64,000 nucleotides of DNA from Caryophanales bacterium UBA5364 (lineage in GTDB: Bacteria; Bacillota_I; Bacilli_A; RF39; UBA660): contig DHPM01000005.1 in NCBI GenBank assembly GCA_002410935.1, positions 1-64,000 on the forward strand, given 5' to 3'. Below the pieces are notes generated by a model. The model did no database searches. It had not been told where the DNA came from and saw only the letters and a program-made list of their open reading frames with translations. Numbering within the stretch: the stretch's first letter is position 1; each line of letters begins with the position of its first letter. The translations under genes were made by a program, and so were the position numbers. Below, piece by piece: positions 30,132 through 39,398 of this stretch.

Positions 30132-31019
30132 ATGAATAAGGATATTCAAAAGTTTATTGATTATTTGACCTATGAAAAACATTATTCATCATATACCATT
30201 AATAATTATCAACGTGACCTAGAGTCATTTATTGCTTTTTTAAACAATAAAAAGGTTAGTATTAATGATGTTGATTATAAAATGGTTAGATTATATTTAA
30301 TGGAATTATATAATAAGAAATACGCTAACAGAACAATCTGCAGGATTATTAGTTCCTTGCGAAGTTTTTATAAGTTTTTAGTTAAAGAAGATATTATAAA
30401 AAATAATCCAATGACTTTAATATCTAATCCTAAGTTAGAAAAATCATTACCTAATTTTTTATATTATGAAGAACTAGAAACATTACTTACAGTTCCAGAT
30501 ACTAATACACCACTAGGATTAAGAGATGCTTTAATTTTAGAGTTATTATATGCAACAGGGATTCGTGTTAGTGAATTGGTTAATATTAAGATAAAAGATA
30601 TTGACTTTTATAGTGGTCAAATTAAAATACTTGGTAAAGGTAATCGTGAACGATATGTTATATATGGTAGGCAATGTAGAGAATTAATGGATATGTATAT
30701 TGATAATAGTCGTTCAAAATTAAATACAAAACAGAGTAATTATCTTGTATTGAATAATCGAGGAGATAAATTAACGGTTGCTGGGATTCAATACATTATA
30801 AATAAAATAGTTAAAAAAAGTGGGATTAAAAATCATGTTAGTCCCCATACTTTAAGACATACCTTTGCAACTCATATGTTGAATGAAGGAGCAGATTTAA
30901 AAAGTGTTCAAGAATTATTAGGTCATTCTGATTTAAAAACAACGAGTATTTATACCCATGTTTCAAATGAACATTTAAGAAAAGTATATTTAAGTGCTCA
31001 TCCAAGAGCTAGAAAGTAG
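30132..31019 (+). CDS. xerD: Tyrosine recombinase, XerC/XerD type
   Basis: This 295-residue protein has the full layout of a Xer recombinase. An N-terminal SAM-like core-binding domain spans about residues 1-90 and the catalytic domain about 105-290. The catalytic set is visible: Arg145 (ATGIR), Lys169 (GKGN), His239 and Arg242 (HTLRH), His265 (LLGH) and the nucleophile Tyr274 (SIYTH). Length and motifs fit the chromosome-dimer-resolution enzymes, which act at dif. I cannot tell XerC from XerD, and the symbol is a best guess. It sits downstream of the array, so involvement in array rearrangement is possible but not implied. The thymidine kinase gene begins six bases after its stop. Confidence 0.88.
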   Translation: MNKDIQKFIDYLTYEKHYSSYTINNYQRDLESFIAFLNNKKVSINDVDYKMVRLYLMELYNKKYANRTICRIISSLRSFYKFLVKEDIIKNNPMTLISNPKLEKSLPNFLYYEELETLLTVPDTNTPLGLRDALILELLYATGIRVSELVNIKIKDIDFYSGQIKILGKGNRERYVIYGRQCRELMDMYIDNSRSKLNTKQSNYLVLNNRGDKLTVAGIQYIINKIVKKSGIKNHVSPHTLRHTFATHMLNEGADLKSVQELLGHSDLKTTSIYTHVSNEHLRKVYLSAHPRARK

Positions 31020-31025
31020 GAAGTT

Positions 31026-31616
31026 ATGGCTAAATTATATTTTCGTTATGGTGCAATGAATTCAGGAAAAAGCACCTCATTAATGCAGGTAGCATACAAT
31101 TATGAAGAAAGAAATCAAAAAGTTATTGTTATCAAATCAGTAATTGATACAAAAGGTAATGAGTACTTAGTTTCTAGGATTGGTTTAAAAAGAAAAGTTG
31201 ATATTTTATTAAACAATGAAGATGAAATATTTAGTAAGGGAGAACAATTTAAAAAAGATAATATTGCTTGTATTTTAGTTGATGAAGCACAATTTTTAAA
31301 TCCAGATCAAGTATTTGATTTATATAAAATTAGTAAGATATATGATATACCAGTTATTTGTTATGGACTTAGAAGTGATTTTAGAACAATTGGATTTCCA
31401 GGAAGTATTCGCTTATTAGAATTAGCAGATGAATTAGAAGAATTAATTACCATTTGTCGCTGTGGTAAAAGGGCAAAGTTAAACGCTAGAAAAGTTAATG
31501 GTGAATTTGTTAGTGAGGGAGAACAAGTATCAATCGATGAAGTAGGCGATGTTACTTATGAATCTTTATGTGGTAAATGCTATTTAGAAAAGGTAAATAA
31601 TAAAAGTGTTAACTAA
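31026..31616 (+). CDS. tdk: Thymidine kinase
   Basis: A 196-residue type II thymidine kinase that phosphorylates thymidine with ATP for dTMP salvage. The P-loop GAMNSGKST is at residues 8-16 and a VDEAQF Walker B-like motif is near residue 87. A C-terminal zinc ribbon is formed by CRC near 146 and CGKC near 183, and a lasso-loop segment follows the zinc knuckle. The length is typical of bacterial enzymes. The ribosome binding site AGGAAG spans the stop of the upstream recombinase gene, so the two are probably co-transcribed and translationally coupled. Confidence 0.93.
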   Translation: MAKLYFRYGAMNSGKSTSLMQVAYNYEERNQKVIVIKSVIDTKGNEYLVSRIGLKRKVDILLNNEDEIFSKGEQFKKDNIACILVDEAQFLNPDQVFDLYKISKIYDIPVICYGLRSDFRTIGFPGSIRLLELADELEELITICRCGKRAKLNARKVNGEFVSEGEQVSIDEVGDVTYESLCGKCYLEKVNNKSVN

Positions 31617-31659
31617 TGTATATATTATTAATTTACTTTTTAAAAAATAAATTATTTGG

Positions 31660-31665
31660 TATAAT
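31660..31665 (+). promoter_or_regulatory. Extended -10 promoter for ppdK
   Basis: TTTGG directly followed by TATAAT gives an extended -10. The -35 region (TTTTTA, 17 bases upstream) is weak. The ribosome binding site GAGGAGAGAAGAGG follows. Confidence 0.5.
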
Positions 31666-31696
31666 AATAAATGTGTGATAGAGGAGAGAAGAGGAT

Positions 31697-34333
31697 ATGA
31701 CTAAATTTGTTTATGCCTTCACAGAAGGTAACAAGGATATGAAAGAACTACTTGGTGGTAAGGGTGCAAATCTAGCCGAAATGACTAGTATTGGTATGCC
31801 TGTTCCAAGTGGATTTACTATTACAACTGAAGCTTGTAACAAGTACTATGAAGAAGGTAAAGTTATTAGTGAAGAAGTAACTAATCAAATATTTGAGAAA
31901 ATTACCGAATTAGAACAATCTACTGGTAAAACAATGGGAGATGCAAATAATCCATTATTAGTATCAGTGCGTAGTGGTTCAAGAGCTAGTATGCCAGGAA
32001 TGATGGATACGGTTTTAAACTTGGGATTAAATGATGAAGTAGCAAAAGGTTTTTGTGAAGCAACCAATAATCCAAGATTTGTTTATGATTCTTATCGTCG
32101 TTTTATTCAAATGTTTGCTGATGTTGTAAAAGGTTATGATAAAGCATCTTTTGAAAGAATTTTAGATAAGTTTAAAGAATCTAAAGGTATTCATGATGAT
32201 ACCGATTTAACAGCTGATGATATGTATGAAATTACAATGAAGTTTAAAGATATATATAAAGAATTAAGTGGTGAAGAATTCCCACAAGAACCTAAAGAAC
32301 AATTAATTGAAGCGGTTACTGCTGTATTTAGATCATGGAATAATGAAAGAGCTATTATTTATCGCAGAATGAATGATATTCCAAGTTCTTGGGGAACTGC
32401 TGTTAATATTCAAGAAATGGTTTATGGTAATCGTGGTGATAATTGTGGTACTGGTGTTGCCTTCACAAGAAACCCAGCTACTGGAGAAAATAAACTATAT
32501 GGTGAATATTTAATTAATGCTCAAGGAGAAGATGTTGTTGCAGGTATTCGTACTCCTCAACCAATTTCTACTTTAGAAAATATTATGCCAGATATATATA
32601 AACAATTTGTTGATATTGCTAAAAAATTAGAACATCATTATAAAGATATGCAAGATATGGAATTTACAATTGAAGATGGTAAATTGTTTATGCTTCAAAC
32701 ACGTAATGGTAAAAGAACAGCAGCTTCTGCTTTAAAGATTGCTGTCGACTTATTAAATGAAGGAATGATTACTAAAGAAGAAGCTTTATTAAAAGTTGAC
32801 CCAAAACAATTAGATCAATTATTACATCCAGCATTTGATACTGAAGCCTTAAAAAATGCTAAAGAAATCGCTTCTGGATTAGCTGCATCACCTGGTGCCG
32901 CTACTGGAAAAATTTACTTTAATGCACTTGACGTATCTAATGCTGTAGTTCAAGGTGAAAAACCTATTTTAGTTAGACTTGAAACATCTCCAGAAGATAT
33001 TCAAGGGATGAATGATGCTGAGGGTATTTTAACTATTCGTGGAGGAATGACTTCTCATGCAGCGGTTGTTGCTCGTGGTATGGGTAGATGTTGTGTATCT
33101 GGTTGTGGTGAATTAGTAATCAATGAAACTGCTAAAACGCTAACATCTAAAGATGGAACAGTTTACCGTGAAGGAGATTATCTATCATTAGATGGTTCTA
33201 CTGGCAAGGTTTATGGGGAACAAGTTAAAACAGTTCCACCTACAATTAGTGGTGACTTTGAGACATTTATGAATATGGTTGATGAAGTTAGAACACTAGG
33301 AGTTAGAGCCAATGCTGATACTCCAAAAGATGCACTTCAAGCTGTAAAATTTGGTGCAGAAGGAATTGGATTATGTCGTACTGAACACATGTTTTTCCAA
33401 GAAGATAGAATCTTCGCTATGCGTCAAATGATTACAGCAGAAATTGTTGAAGAAAGGGAAGTTGCATTAGATAAGTTATTACCAATGCAACGCGGGGATT
33501 TTGAAGAATTATTTAAAACGATGAAAGAATTACCAGTAACAATTCGTTTTTTAGACCCACCACTTCATGAATTCTTACCTCATACTGATGATGAAATTCA
33601 AGAGTTAGCAGAAGCTTTAGGTATTACTTTTAATGCTTTAAAGAAAAGAATTGATGATGCTAAAGAATTTAATCCAATGATGGGACATCGTGGATGTCGT
33701 CTAAGTATTACATATCCTGAAATAGCTAGAATGCAAACGAGAGCTGTTATTGAAGCGGCTATCAATGTTAATGTAACTGGATTAAAGGTTAAACCGGAAA
33801 TTATGATTCCACTAGTTGGTGACGTTAAAGAATTAGAATATATTAAAAACATAGTTGTTGAAACAGCTGATGAAATTATTAAGGGCTCAAATATGAATAT
33901 TGAATATTTAGTAGGAACAATGATTGAAGTTCCAAGAGCTGTTTTATTAGCTGATGAAATTGCTGAATCAGCAGAATTCTTTAGTTTTGGAACTAATGAT
34001 TTAACTCAAATGACTTATGGTTTTTCTAGAGATGATGCTTCTAAATTCTTAGAGGATTATTATAAAAAGGGTATTTTTGAAAACGATCCATTTGAAAAAT
34101 TAGATCAACAAGGTGTCGGTAAATTAGTTGAAATGGCTGTTCAAAAAGGCCGTGAAGCACGTCCTGATATTCATTTAGGAATTTGTGGGGAACATGGTGG
34201 CGAACCATCAAGTGTTGAATTCTTTCATCATGTTGGACTAGATTATGTATCATGTTCACCATATCGTGTTCCTATTGCTAGATTAGCAGCTGCACAAGCT
34301 CGTATTAAAGAATTAATGCAAAATAAAAAGTAA
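31697..34333 (+). CDS. ppdK: Pyruvate, phosphate dikinase
   Basis: An 878-residue enzyme that interconverts pyruvate, ATP and phosphate with phosphoenolpyruvate, AMP and pyrophosphate. The N-terminal nucleotide-binding domain begins LLGGKGANLAEM. The swivelling phosphohistidine domain carries GGMTSHAAVV with the catalytic His near residue 454. The C-terminal PEP/pyruvate barrel has GLCRTEHMFF, a LVGTMIEVPRA strand and GICGEHGGEP with the catalytic cysteine. Full length and close agreement with the clostridial enzyme family make this secure. In fermentative low-GC bacteria it commonly works with pyruvate kinase in PPi-linked glycolysis. It is monocistronic. Confidence 0.97.
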   Translation: MTKFVYAFTEGNKDMKELLGGKGANLAEMTSIGMPVPSGFTITTEACNKYYEEGKVISEEVTNQIFEKITELEQSTGKTMGDANNPLLVSVRSGSRASMPGMMDTVLNLGLNDEVAKGFCEATNNPRFVYDSYRRFIQMFADVVKGYDKASFERILDKFKESKGIHDDTDLTADDMYEITMKFKDIYKELSGEEFPQEPKEQLIEAVTAVFRSWNNERAIIYRRMNDIPSSWGTAVNIQEMVYGNRGDNCGTGVAFTRNPATGENKLYGEYLINAQGEDVVAGIRTPQPISTLENIMPDIYKQFVDIAKKLEHHYKDMQDMEFTIEDGKLFMLQTRNGKRTAASALKIAVDLLNEGMITKEEALLKVDPKQLDQLLHPAFDTEALKNAKEIASGLAASPGAATGKIYFNALDVSNAVVQGEKPILVRLETSPEDIQGMNDAEGILTIRGGMTSHAAVVARGMGRCCVSGCGELVINETAKTLTSKDGTVYREGDYLSLDGSTGKVYGEQVKTVPPTISGDFETFMNMVDEVRTLGVRANADTPKDALQAVKFGAEGIGLCRTEHMFFQEDRIFAMRQMITAEIVEEREVALDKLLPMQRGDFEELFKTMKELPVTIRFLDPPLHEFLPHTDDEIQELAEALGITFNALKKRIDDAKEFNPMMGHRGCRLSITYPEIARMQTRAVIEAAINVNVTGLKVKPEIMIPLVGDVKELEYIKNIVVETADEIIKGSNMNIEYLVGTMIEVPRAVLLADEIAESAEFFSFGTNDLTQMTYGFSRDDASKFLEDYYKKGIFENDPFEKLDQQGVGKLVEMAVQKGREARPDIHLGICGEHGGEPSSVEFFHHVGLDYVSCSPYRVPIARLAAAQARIKELMQNKK

Positions 34334-34349
34334 CAATTTGTTACTTTTT
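34325..34349. terminator. Bidirectional terminator between ppdK and the DUF192 gene
   Basis: An 11-bp stem (AAAAAGTAACA) with a three-base loop, flanked by A and T runs on the two strands. It serves both convergent genes. Confidence 0.8.
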
Positions 34350-34670
34350 TTATTTTAATATAAGTTTATTTTTTACCATAAAATATTTAGTTACATCTTT
34401 TGGTAATTCATAAGTATAATAAACATTTTTCTTTGGTAAAATAATTCTAAATGGTTTAAGTTTACGATAAATATGAATAATATTATTTTCCTTATCAGTC
34501 ATAATAATATCAATCGATTGAAACATAAAAAAAGTATGGATTGCATTACATTTTTTAAAACAAATGCCATAATCAATTGGTTTTCTAATAAACATTAATC
34601 CTTTAAAACGTTCGATAAAGGTTTTATATTCTTTGATATTTATTTTTTTATCATTAACATTCAATATCAT
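34350..34670 (-). CDS. DUF192 family protein
   Basis: A 106-residue protein matching the small DUF192 family. The typical RFKGLMF motif is near residue 25, followed by a CFKKCN and IHTFFMF stretch, an IDIIMTD strand and a late proline-containing turn. The family's biochemical role is not settled. It has no signal peptide here, although many family members have one. It is convergent with ppdK and divergent from the pilus operon. Confidence 0.8.
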   Translation of the reverse strand: MILNVNDKKINIKEYKTFIERFKGLMFIRKPIDYGICFKKCNAIHTFFMFQSIDIIMTDKENNIIHIYRKLKPFRIILPKKNVYYTYELPKDVTKYFMVKNKLILK

Positions 34671-34707
34671 ACTACCACCAGTAATAATATATCATATTCA
34701 AAAAAGT

Positions 34708-34736
34708 TTGACAAATTACGAAAAAAAGTATAAACT
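34708..34736 (+). promoter_or_regulatory. Promoter of the Tad pilus locus
   Basis: Perfect TTGACA at 34708-34713. The -10 is either TAAACT at 34731-34736 (17-base spacer) or TATAAA at 34729-34734 (15-base spacer). Confidence 0.6.
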
Positions 34737-34761
34737 ATAGGTATATTATATGGAGGTTGAG

Positions 34762-34959
34762 ATGTTCATGAATAATAAAGGTCAAGCATTAGTGGAGTAT
34801 TTATTAATTATTGCTGTAATTAGTATTGTTGTTGTTAGTATTGTTAAACTACTTGGTGGATATTTGCAAGATTCGATGACAAAATCTTCATGTACGATAT
34901 TAGATAAGGTTTATGTTGAAGGGGCTAATCCTGGAGAAGGTAAGTGTGTTGATAAATAA
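34762..34959 (+). CDS. flp: Flp-type pilin
   Basis: About 65 residues. It has the class IVb prepilin form: a short basic leader, Gly-Gln as cleavage site, ALVEYLL with the conserved Glu-Tyr pair, and a hydrophobic helix, followed by a short tail with two cysteines. It would be the major subunit of the Tad pilus. I place the start at 34762 after GGAGG, with 34768 as an alternative; the upstream ATG at 34750 lies before that site. A weak hairpin (AGATA, GTAA loop, TATCT, T9) follows and may lower expression of downstream genes relative to the pilin. Confidence 0.85.
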   Translation: MFMNNKGQALVEYLLIIAVISIVVVSIVKLLGGYLQDSMTKSSCTILDKVYVEGANPGEGKCVDK

Positions 34960-34967
34960 GATAGTAA

Positions 34968-34990
34968 TATCTTTTTTTTTGATTTTTTAT
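34968..34990 (+). terminator. Weak terminator or attenuator after flp
   Basis: A 5-bp stem AGATA/TATCT with loop GTAA followed by a long T run. The TadE-like gene follows about 60 bases later behind a second TATAAT at 35013-35018, so partial read-through is likely. Confidence 0.5.
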
Positions 34991-35046
34991 GTTAATATAT
35001 TCAAAAATATGATATAATTTTATATAGTAACTAGGATGTGATAAAG

Positions 35047-35382
35047 ATGAATAAAAAAGGTCAAGCGTTAGTTGAATTTATATTAGTATTACCTGTTTTT
35101 GTTATGTTCTTGTTAAGTATATTAGATTTTAGTAATGTTATATATAAGAAATATCATTTAGAAAATGATTTAGATTATGTTGTAGAATTATATAGGCAGG
35201 ACAAGATAACGGAAATAAGTAATTATACAAGTTCTAAACATATTACCTTTGACTATGAGATAAATGGAGAAAAAACAGTTATTACTTTATCTAAAAAAGT
35301 TGATATTGTAACTCCAGGTGCTAATTTAATTTTTGATAATCCTTATATAGTAAATGTTGATAGAGTGATTTACAATGAATAA
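35047..35382 (+). CDS. TadE-like pseudopilin
   Basis: 111 residues from the ATG at 35047. I prefer this to the GTG at 35038, which falls inside the ribosome-binding stretch AGGATGTGAT. The N terminus KKGQALVEFILVLPVF is the TadE signature: G-Q cleavage site, Glu at mature position 5 and a hydrophobic helix to about residue 28. The remaining region is short and beta-rich. TadE-like minor pilins are processed by prepilin peptidase and help assemble the Flp fibre. The stop overlaps the start of the next gene by 8 bases, so the two are translationally coupled. Confidence 0.82.
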   Translation: MNKKGQALVEFILVLPVFVMFLLSILDFSNVIYKKYHLENDLDYVVELYRQDKITEISNYTSSKHITFDYEINGEKTVITLSKKVDIVTPGANLIFDNPYIVNVDRVIYNE

Positions 35383-35764
35383 AGAAAAGGGGCAAGTCTT
35401 AGTTGTATTTATTATTTTAATACCTGTTTTCTTTATGTTAGCGGCCATTTTCATTGATTTGGGTATTGTCTTTATGGAAAAGAGAAATATCGATAATGTT
35501 GTTAAAGATACAATAAAATATGGAGTTAAGCATTTAGAATTAGATGAAGAAATATTAAAATATGATTTAGGACACATCATTTATGACAATATTGAAGATA
35601 TTAATTATTTAGATATCAATATTGAAAACGAAATTATTAAGATTAGATTAAATAAAAAGCAAGAAGGTACTTTCTCGATTATTTTTAATAAATATAATTA
35701 CGATATAGAATCTAATTATCGAGGGTACATGAATAATGATGAAATAGTTATAAAGAAGGAATAG
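35375..35764 (+). CDS. TadE/TadG-like pseudopilin
   Basis: 129 residues with KEKGQVLVVFIILIPVF. It has the same layout as the upstream TadE-like protein, but valine replaces the conserved mature glutamate (LVVF in place of LVEF). That Glu-less form is seen in TadG-type proteins. Residues 12-35 are the membrane helix and residues 40-129 would be extracellular. It overlaps the upstream gene and is followed after 9 bases by the ATPase gene with a GGGGTGG ribosome binding site. It is too short for a full TadG, which usually carries a von Willebrand domain. Confidence 0.72.
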   Translation: MNKEKGQVLVVFIILIPVFFMLAAIFIDLGIVFMEKRNIDNVVKDTIKYGVKHLELDEEILKYDLGHIIYDNIEDINYLDINIENEIIKIRLNKKQEGTFSIIFNKYNYDIESNYRGYMNNDEIVIKKE

Positions 35765-35773
35765 GGGTGGCTT

Positions 35774-36538
35774 ATGGCAATTAAGAAAGCTAAAATATTT
35801 GCGGTTACTTCCGTTAAAGGTGGAACAGGAAAAACAACAACCGTTTTAAATTTAGCAGGTATTTTTTCGTTACAAAAAAAGAAAGTATTAATTTTTGATT
35901 TAGATTTATATGGAAGTGCAGTTGCAGCTTCATTAAATTTAAAATATAAAAATGACTTATTTAAATTAATTGATGATTTACAAAATACAAGATTTGATTA
36001 TATTGAAAATTATGTTACCAAATATAATGATTTCATTGATGTTTTACCAGCACCTAAAGATCCTAGAAATGCAAATCATATTAATAGTAAATTTCTTCAT
36101 ATCATTTTATCTAAGGCTAGTATGAAATATGATATTATTTTATTAGATACTAATTATTTTTTATCAGAAATCAATTTAGTAGCATTTGATCAATGTGATG
36201 AGATTTTATATGTTATAACTAATGATCCAATTGATTTAAAGAATATGAAATCGATGGTTGCTATTTATAAAAATATGAAAAATAATAATTATAAAATTAT
36301 TTTAAATGAAGCTAAAGATATTCAAAGAAATTATTTTAGTAAATATGATATTAAGAATATTATTAAAGATAATGTTGATTATACAATACCAAATAATTTC
36401 TATATTAAGAATATTGATAAATATGTTCTTGATGGTGAAATTTTAACCTTAAATCCAAAGGTACGATCTTCTCGCAAGAAAAGTATTAAGAATTTAGAAT
36501 TGATTGCAAATAACCTTATAAAAGAAAAAAAGAATTAG
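35774..36538 (+). CDS. TadZ/CpaE-like ParA-family ATPase
   Basis: A 254-residue deviant Walker ATPase. KGGTGKTT lies at about residues 15-22, with the second-lysine signature, then DLDLYGSA (Walker A') and an IILLDTNYF strand (Walker B). The N-terminal receiver-like domain of classical TadZ/CpaE is absent, so this is the minimal form. In Tad systems this protein positions the pilus machine at the cell envelope. The location directly between the pseudopilins and TadA supports that role over chromosome partitioning. The TadA gene begins 8 bases downstream. Confidence 0.85.
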   Translation: MAIKKAKIFAVTSVKGGTGKTTTVLNLAGIFSLQKKKVLIFDLDLYGSAVAASLNLKYKNDLFKLIDDLQNTRFDYIENYVTKYNDFIDVLPAPKDPRNANHINSKFLHIILSKASMKYDIILLDTNYFLSEINLVAFDQCDEILYVITNDPIDLKNMKSMVAIYKNMKNNNYKIILNEAKDIQRNYFSKYDIKNIIKDNVDYTIPNNFYIKNIDKYVLDGEILTLNPKVRSSRKKSIKNLELIANNLIKEKKN

Positions 36539-36546
36539 GTGATAAA

Positions 36547-37872
36547 ATGGCAGATAGAAAATTTGTTGATGAATTTAATATTAAAGTAGAAAAGCCAAGA
36601 ATGGAAAATGTTATTGATTATGATGCTTTTCCTAATAAGGTATTATTGGAAGAACTACGAAATAAAATCATTCAAAATTTAATTGATAACAATTTAGATA
36701 CGAAAGAAACATTAAATGAATTTATTCAAGAAGAAATTGATAGAACTCTAGAAGGTTATGATTTATCTGATATTGAAAGAAGTTATATTAATAACTTAAT
36801 TGATAATGAAGTAAATGGTAGTGGACCTATTACTGAATTATTAGATGATACTAATATAACAGAAATTATGGTTAATGGGCCGAATGAAGTTTATATTGAA
36901 TTAGATGGTAAAGTTATTAAAGATAATAGTATTTCATTTATTAATGATAGTCATATCGTTAGAACTATTCAAAGAATGATTCAACCATTTGGTAGAACAA
37001 TTGATACAGCTAATCCAATGGTTGATGCTCGTCTTAGTGATGGTTCAAGATTAAATGCGATCATCCCACCATTATCACTTAAAGGACCAATTCTAACTAT
37101 TCGTAAGTTTAAGGAAGAATTAGCTAATATTGATGACTTCCTAAGGTTTGGGACCTTAACTTCTGATATGGCTAGATTTTTAGAAGCATGCGTTAAAGCT
37201 AAATTAAATATTGTTATTGTTGGTGGTACCGGTAGTGGTAAAACAACATTATTAAATGTATTATCATCTTTTATTGGTAATGATGAAAGAATTATTACCA
37301 TTGAAGATGCTGCTGAATTAAGATTAAAGCAAAGCCATGTTATTTCATTAGAAACAAGACTTGTTAACTACGAAGGTGAAGGGGAAGTAACAATCCGTGA
37401 TTTAGTTATTAATTCACTTCGTATGAGACCCGACCGTATTATTGTTGGTGAAGTTCGTGGTAAAGAAGCTTTTGATATGCTTCAATCAATGAATACCGGT
37501 CATACAGGGAGTTTAACAACGATGCATGCTAACTCTCCAATCGATGGTTTAAATCGCCTAGAGACAATGATTTTAATGGCTGGTATGGAAATACCGATTA
37601 GAGCTATTAGAGAATATATTGAAAATGCTATTGATATTGTTATTCAAGTTGAAAGATTAGCAGATGGACGTAGAAAAATAACTGATATCAGTGAAGTTAT
37701 TGGATTTGATAAAGATAATATTGAAATTAGGCAAATCTTTGGTTTTAAACAAACAGGTATTTTAGAAAATGGTGATGTTACTGGTGAATTCGTCGTTAAT
37801 AAAACTATTCCTAAAGTATACAGCCGAATTAAAGTTCACGGGGCTGATGAACTAGAAGACATTTTTGAATAG
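36547..37872 (+). CDS. tadA: Tad pilus assembly ATPase TadA (CpaF)
   Basis: A 441-residue secretion ATPase of the VirB11/CpaF type. It has an N-terminal helical domain, then the ATPase core with Walker [10 protein letters not shown] near residue 226, an ITIEDAAEL Asp-box, [13 protein letters not shown] (Walker B region) and [15 protein letters not shown]is-box. All nucleotide-binding motifs are intact. It powers Flp pilus polymerisation from the cytoplasmic face with TadB and TadC, which follow immediately. The start ATG is preceded by AGGTGAT. Confidence 0.95.
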   Translation: MADRKFVDEFNIKVEKPRMENVIDYDAFPNKVLLEELRNKIIQNLIDNNLDTKETLNEFIQEEIDRTLEGYDLSDIERSYINNLIDNEVNGSGPITELLDDTNITEIMVNGPNEVYIELDGKVIKDNSISFINDSHIVRTIQRMIQPFGRTIDTANPMVDARLSDGSRLNAIIPPLSLKGPILTIRKFKEELANIDDFLRFGTLTSDMARFLEACVKAKLNIVIVGGTGSGKTTLLNVLSSFIGNDERIITIEDAAELRLKQSHVISLETRLVNYEGEGEVTIRDLVINSLRMRPDRIIVGEVRGKEAFDMLQSMNTGHTGSLTTMHANSPIDGLNRLETMILMAGMEIPIRAIREYIENAIDIVIQVERLADGRRKITDISEVIGFDKDNIEIRQIFGFKQTGILENGDVTGEFVVNKTIPKVYSRIKVHGADELEDIFE

Positions 37873-37882
37873 AGGTGAAAAT

Positions 37883-39394
37883 ATGGAAGAGAATTATATT
37901 CCAGGTTTAAATATTAATGGTGAGGATATTACTAACCAAGATATTATTGTTGTTTATACTCCTGATTCTTCCATAACAAATTATCGATATATTATTTATA
38001 AAGATAATATTAAGATTGATGAACAAATCATCAGTAATAATAATAAAAGTAATATTATTTTAGATGAAACAGGAACATATCATATTGAGATTATTACTCA
38101 TGATATCTATGGTTATCGTGAAACTTATACGACTGATAAATATAATATTGATAAAATTCCTCCTGTTATTGAAGTTGATACTCAATTATTAGAAGTAGAA
38201 AAGGGTTCAACCCTTGACTTATATGCTGACTTAATTGCTACTGATAATATTGATGGAGATTTAAAAAATAAAGTTACAACTAATTATGATGAACTAGATC
38301 TTAATGAAGTTGGTATTAAAAAATTAATTTATACTGTTAGTGACGAAGCAGGTAATACAACAACTAAAACGGTTAATTTAAATGTTGTAGATAGTTATGC
38401 AGCGACATTGCTCTATATTCAAATAAGCATTATTATTGTTTTACTTAGTATTGTTTTCTTAATTATTAAATATCGTCGTGGACTTGAATTAGATAGAAGA
38501 ATTAGTCAATTTAGTGTTAATGCACTACGTGATAACAGTTTATCTTTATTAGATAGCATCGCTAATTTTTATTATAAAATAATTAATAAAATAACTAGTG
38601 TTCTTAAAAAATCAGTTTTTATGACAAAATATAGTAAAAAATATGATAAATATGTACTTATAAATGATACTGGTCATAAAACAGGTTATGATTTTGTAGC
38701 TAGTAAAATAATTATTTCTTTTATTTTCTTACTTATTGCAATCTTTTCTAAAACGATTCAATATCAAGTATTACATCTATATGAAATAGTTTTCCCATTA
38801 TTGGTTGGATTCTTTTTACCAGATATTTTATATATGATTAAATATCGTCTATATCGTGATAAGATAGAAAATGATTTGTTACAAGCTATTATTGTTATGA
38901 ATAATGCCTTTAAATCAGGTCGTAGTATTATTCAAGCAATTGAATTAGTTTCAATAGAACTAGATGGAGCAATTGCTGAAGAGTTTAAAAAGATGTATTT
39001 AGAGTTGTCTTTTGGACTAGAAATTGATATTGTCTTTAATCGTTTTGCTGATAGAATAAAATTAGAAGAAGTATCTTATTTAACGGCATCACTATCTATT
39101 TTAAATAGAACTGGTGGTAACATTATTAATGTTTTCTCTTCAATTGAAAAATCATTATTTAATAAGAAAAAGTTAAAGATTGAATTAGCTTCATTAACTG
39201 GTTCTTCTAAATTAATTGTTTATGTCTTATTTTTAGTACCAATTTTATTTGTACTATTTGTAAGCATTATTAATCCAACTTATTTTGTACCATTCTTCAC
39301 AACACCAATTGGTTTAATTTTATTAACATTTATGATTATATATTATATTACTTATATTATCTTTGTTAGAAAAATTATGAAAGTAAGGATGTGA
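37883..39394 (+). CDS. TadB-like membrane platform protein with N-terminal Ig-like domains
   Basis: 503 residues from ATG 37883 (site GAGGTGAA; the upstream GTG-type start would be inside it). Residues 1-90 and 95-165 look like two Ig-like beta-sandwich domains; the second has the IPPVIEVD, DNIDGDL and YTVSDEAGN pattern of Big_3/DUF5011-type repeats. A first membrane segment at about 173-197 is followed by KYRRG, so positive charge lies inside and the Ig-like part should be extracellular. The C-terminal part has the T2SSF fold (LLQAIIVMNNAFKSGRSIIQAIE) and two more hydrophobic hairpins, as in TadB. Classical TadB lacks the ectodomain. TadC follows after 4 bases. Confidence 0.85.
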   Translation: MEENYIPGLNINGEDITNQDIIVVYTPDSSITNYRYIIYKDNIKIDEQIISNNNKSNIILDETGTYHIEIITHDIYGYRETYTTDKYNIDKIPPVIEVDTQLLEVEKGSTLDLYADLIATDNIDGDLKNKVTTNYDELDLNEVGIKKLIYTVSDEAGNTTTKTVNLNVVDSYAATLLYIQISIIIVLLSIVFLIIKYRRGLELDRRISQFSVNALRDNSLSLLDSIANFYYKIINKITSVLKKSVFMTKYSKKYDKYVLINDTGHKTGYDFVASKIIISFIFLLIAIFSKTIQYQVLHLYEIVFPLLVGFFLPDILYMIKYRLYRDKIENDLLQAIIVMNNAFKSGRSIIQAIELVSIELDGAIAEEFKKMYLELSFGLEIDIVFNRFADRIKLEEVSYLTASLSILNRTGGNIINVFSSIEKSLFNKKKLKIELASLTGSSKLIVYVLFLVPILFVLFVSIINPTYFVPFFTTPIGLILLTFMIIYYITYIIFVRKIMKVRM

Positions 39395-39398
39395 TAAA

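Noticed and set aside
30132-34333. Mobile element next to the array because of the recombinase
   Set aside because: No flanking direct repeats, excisionase or cargo genes; the recombinase has the standard Xer length and sits with thymidine kinase in a housekeeping context.
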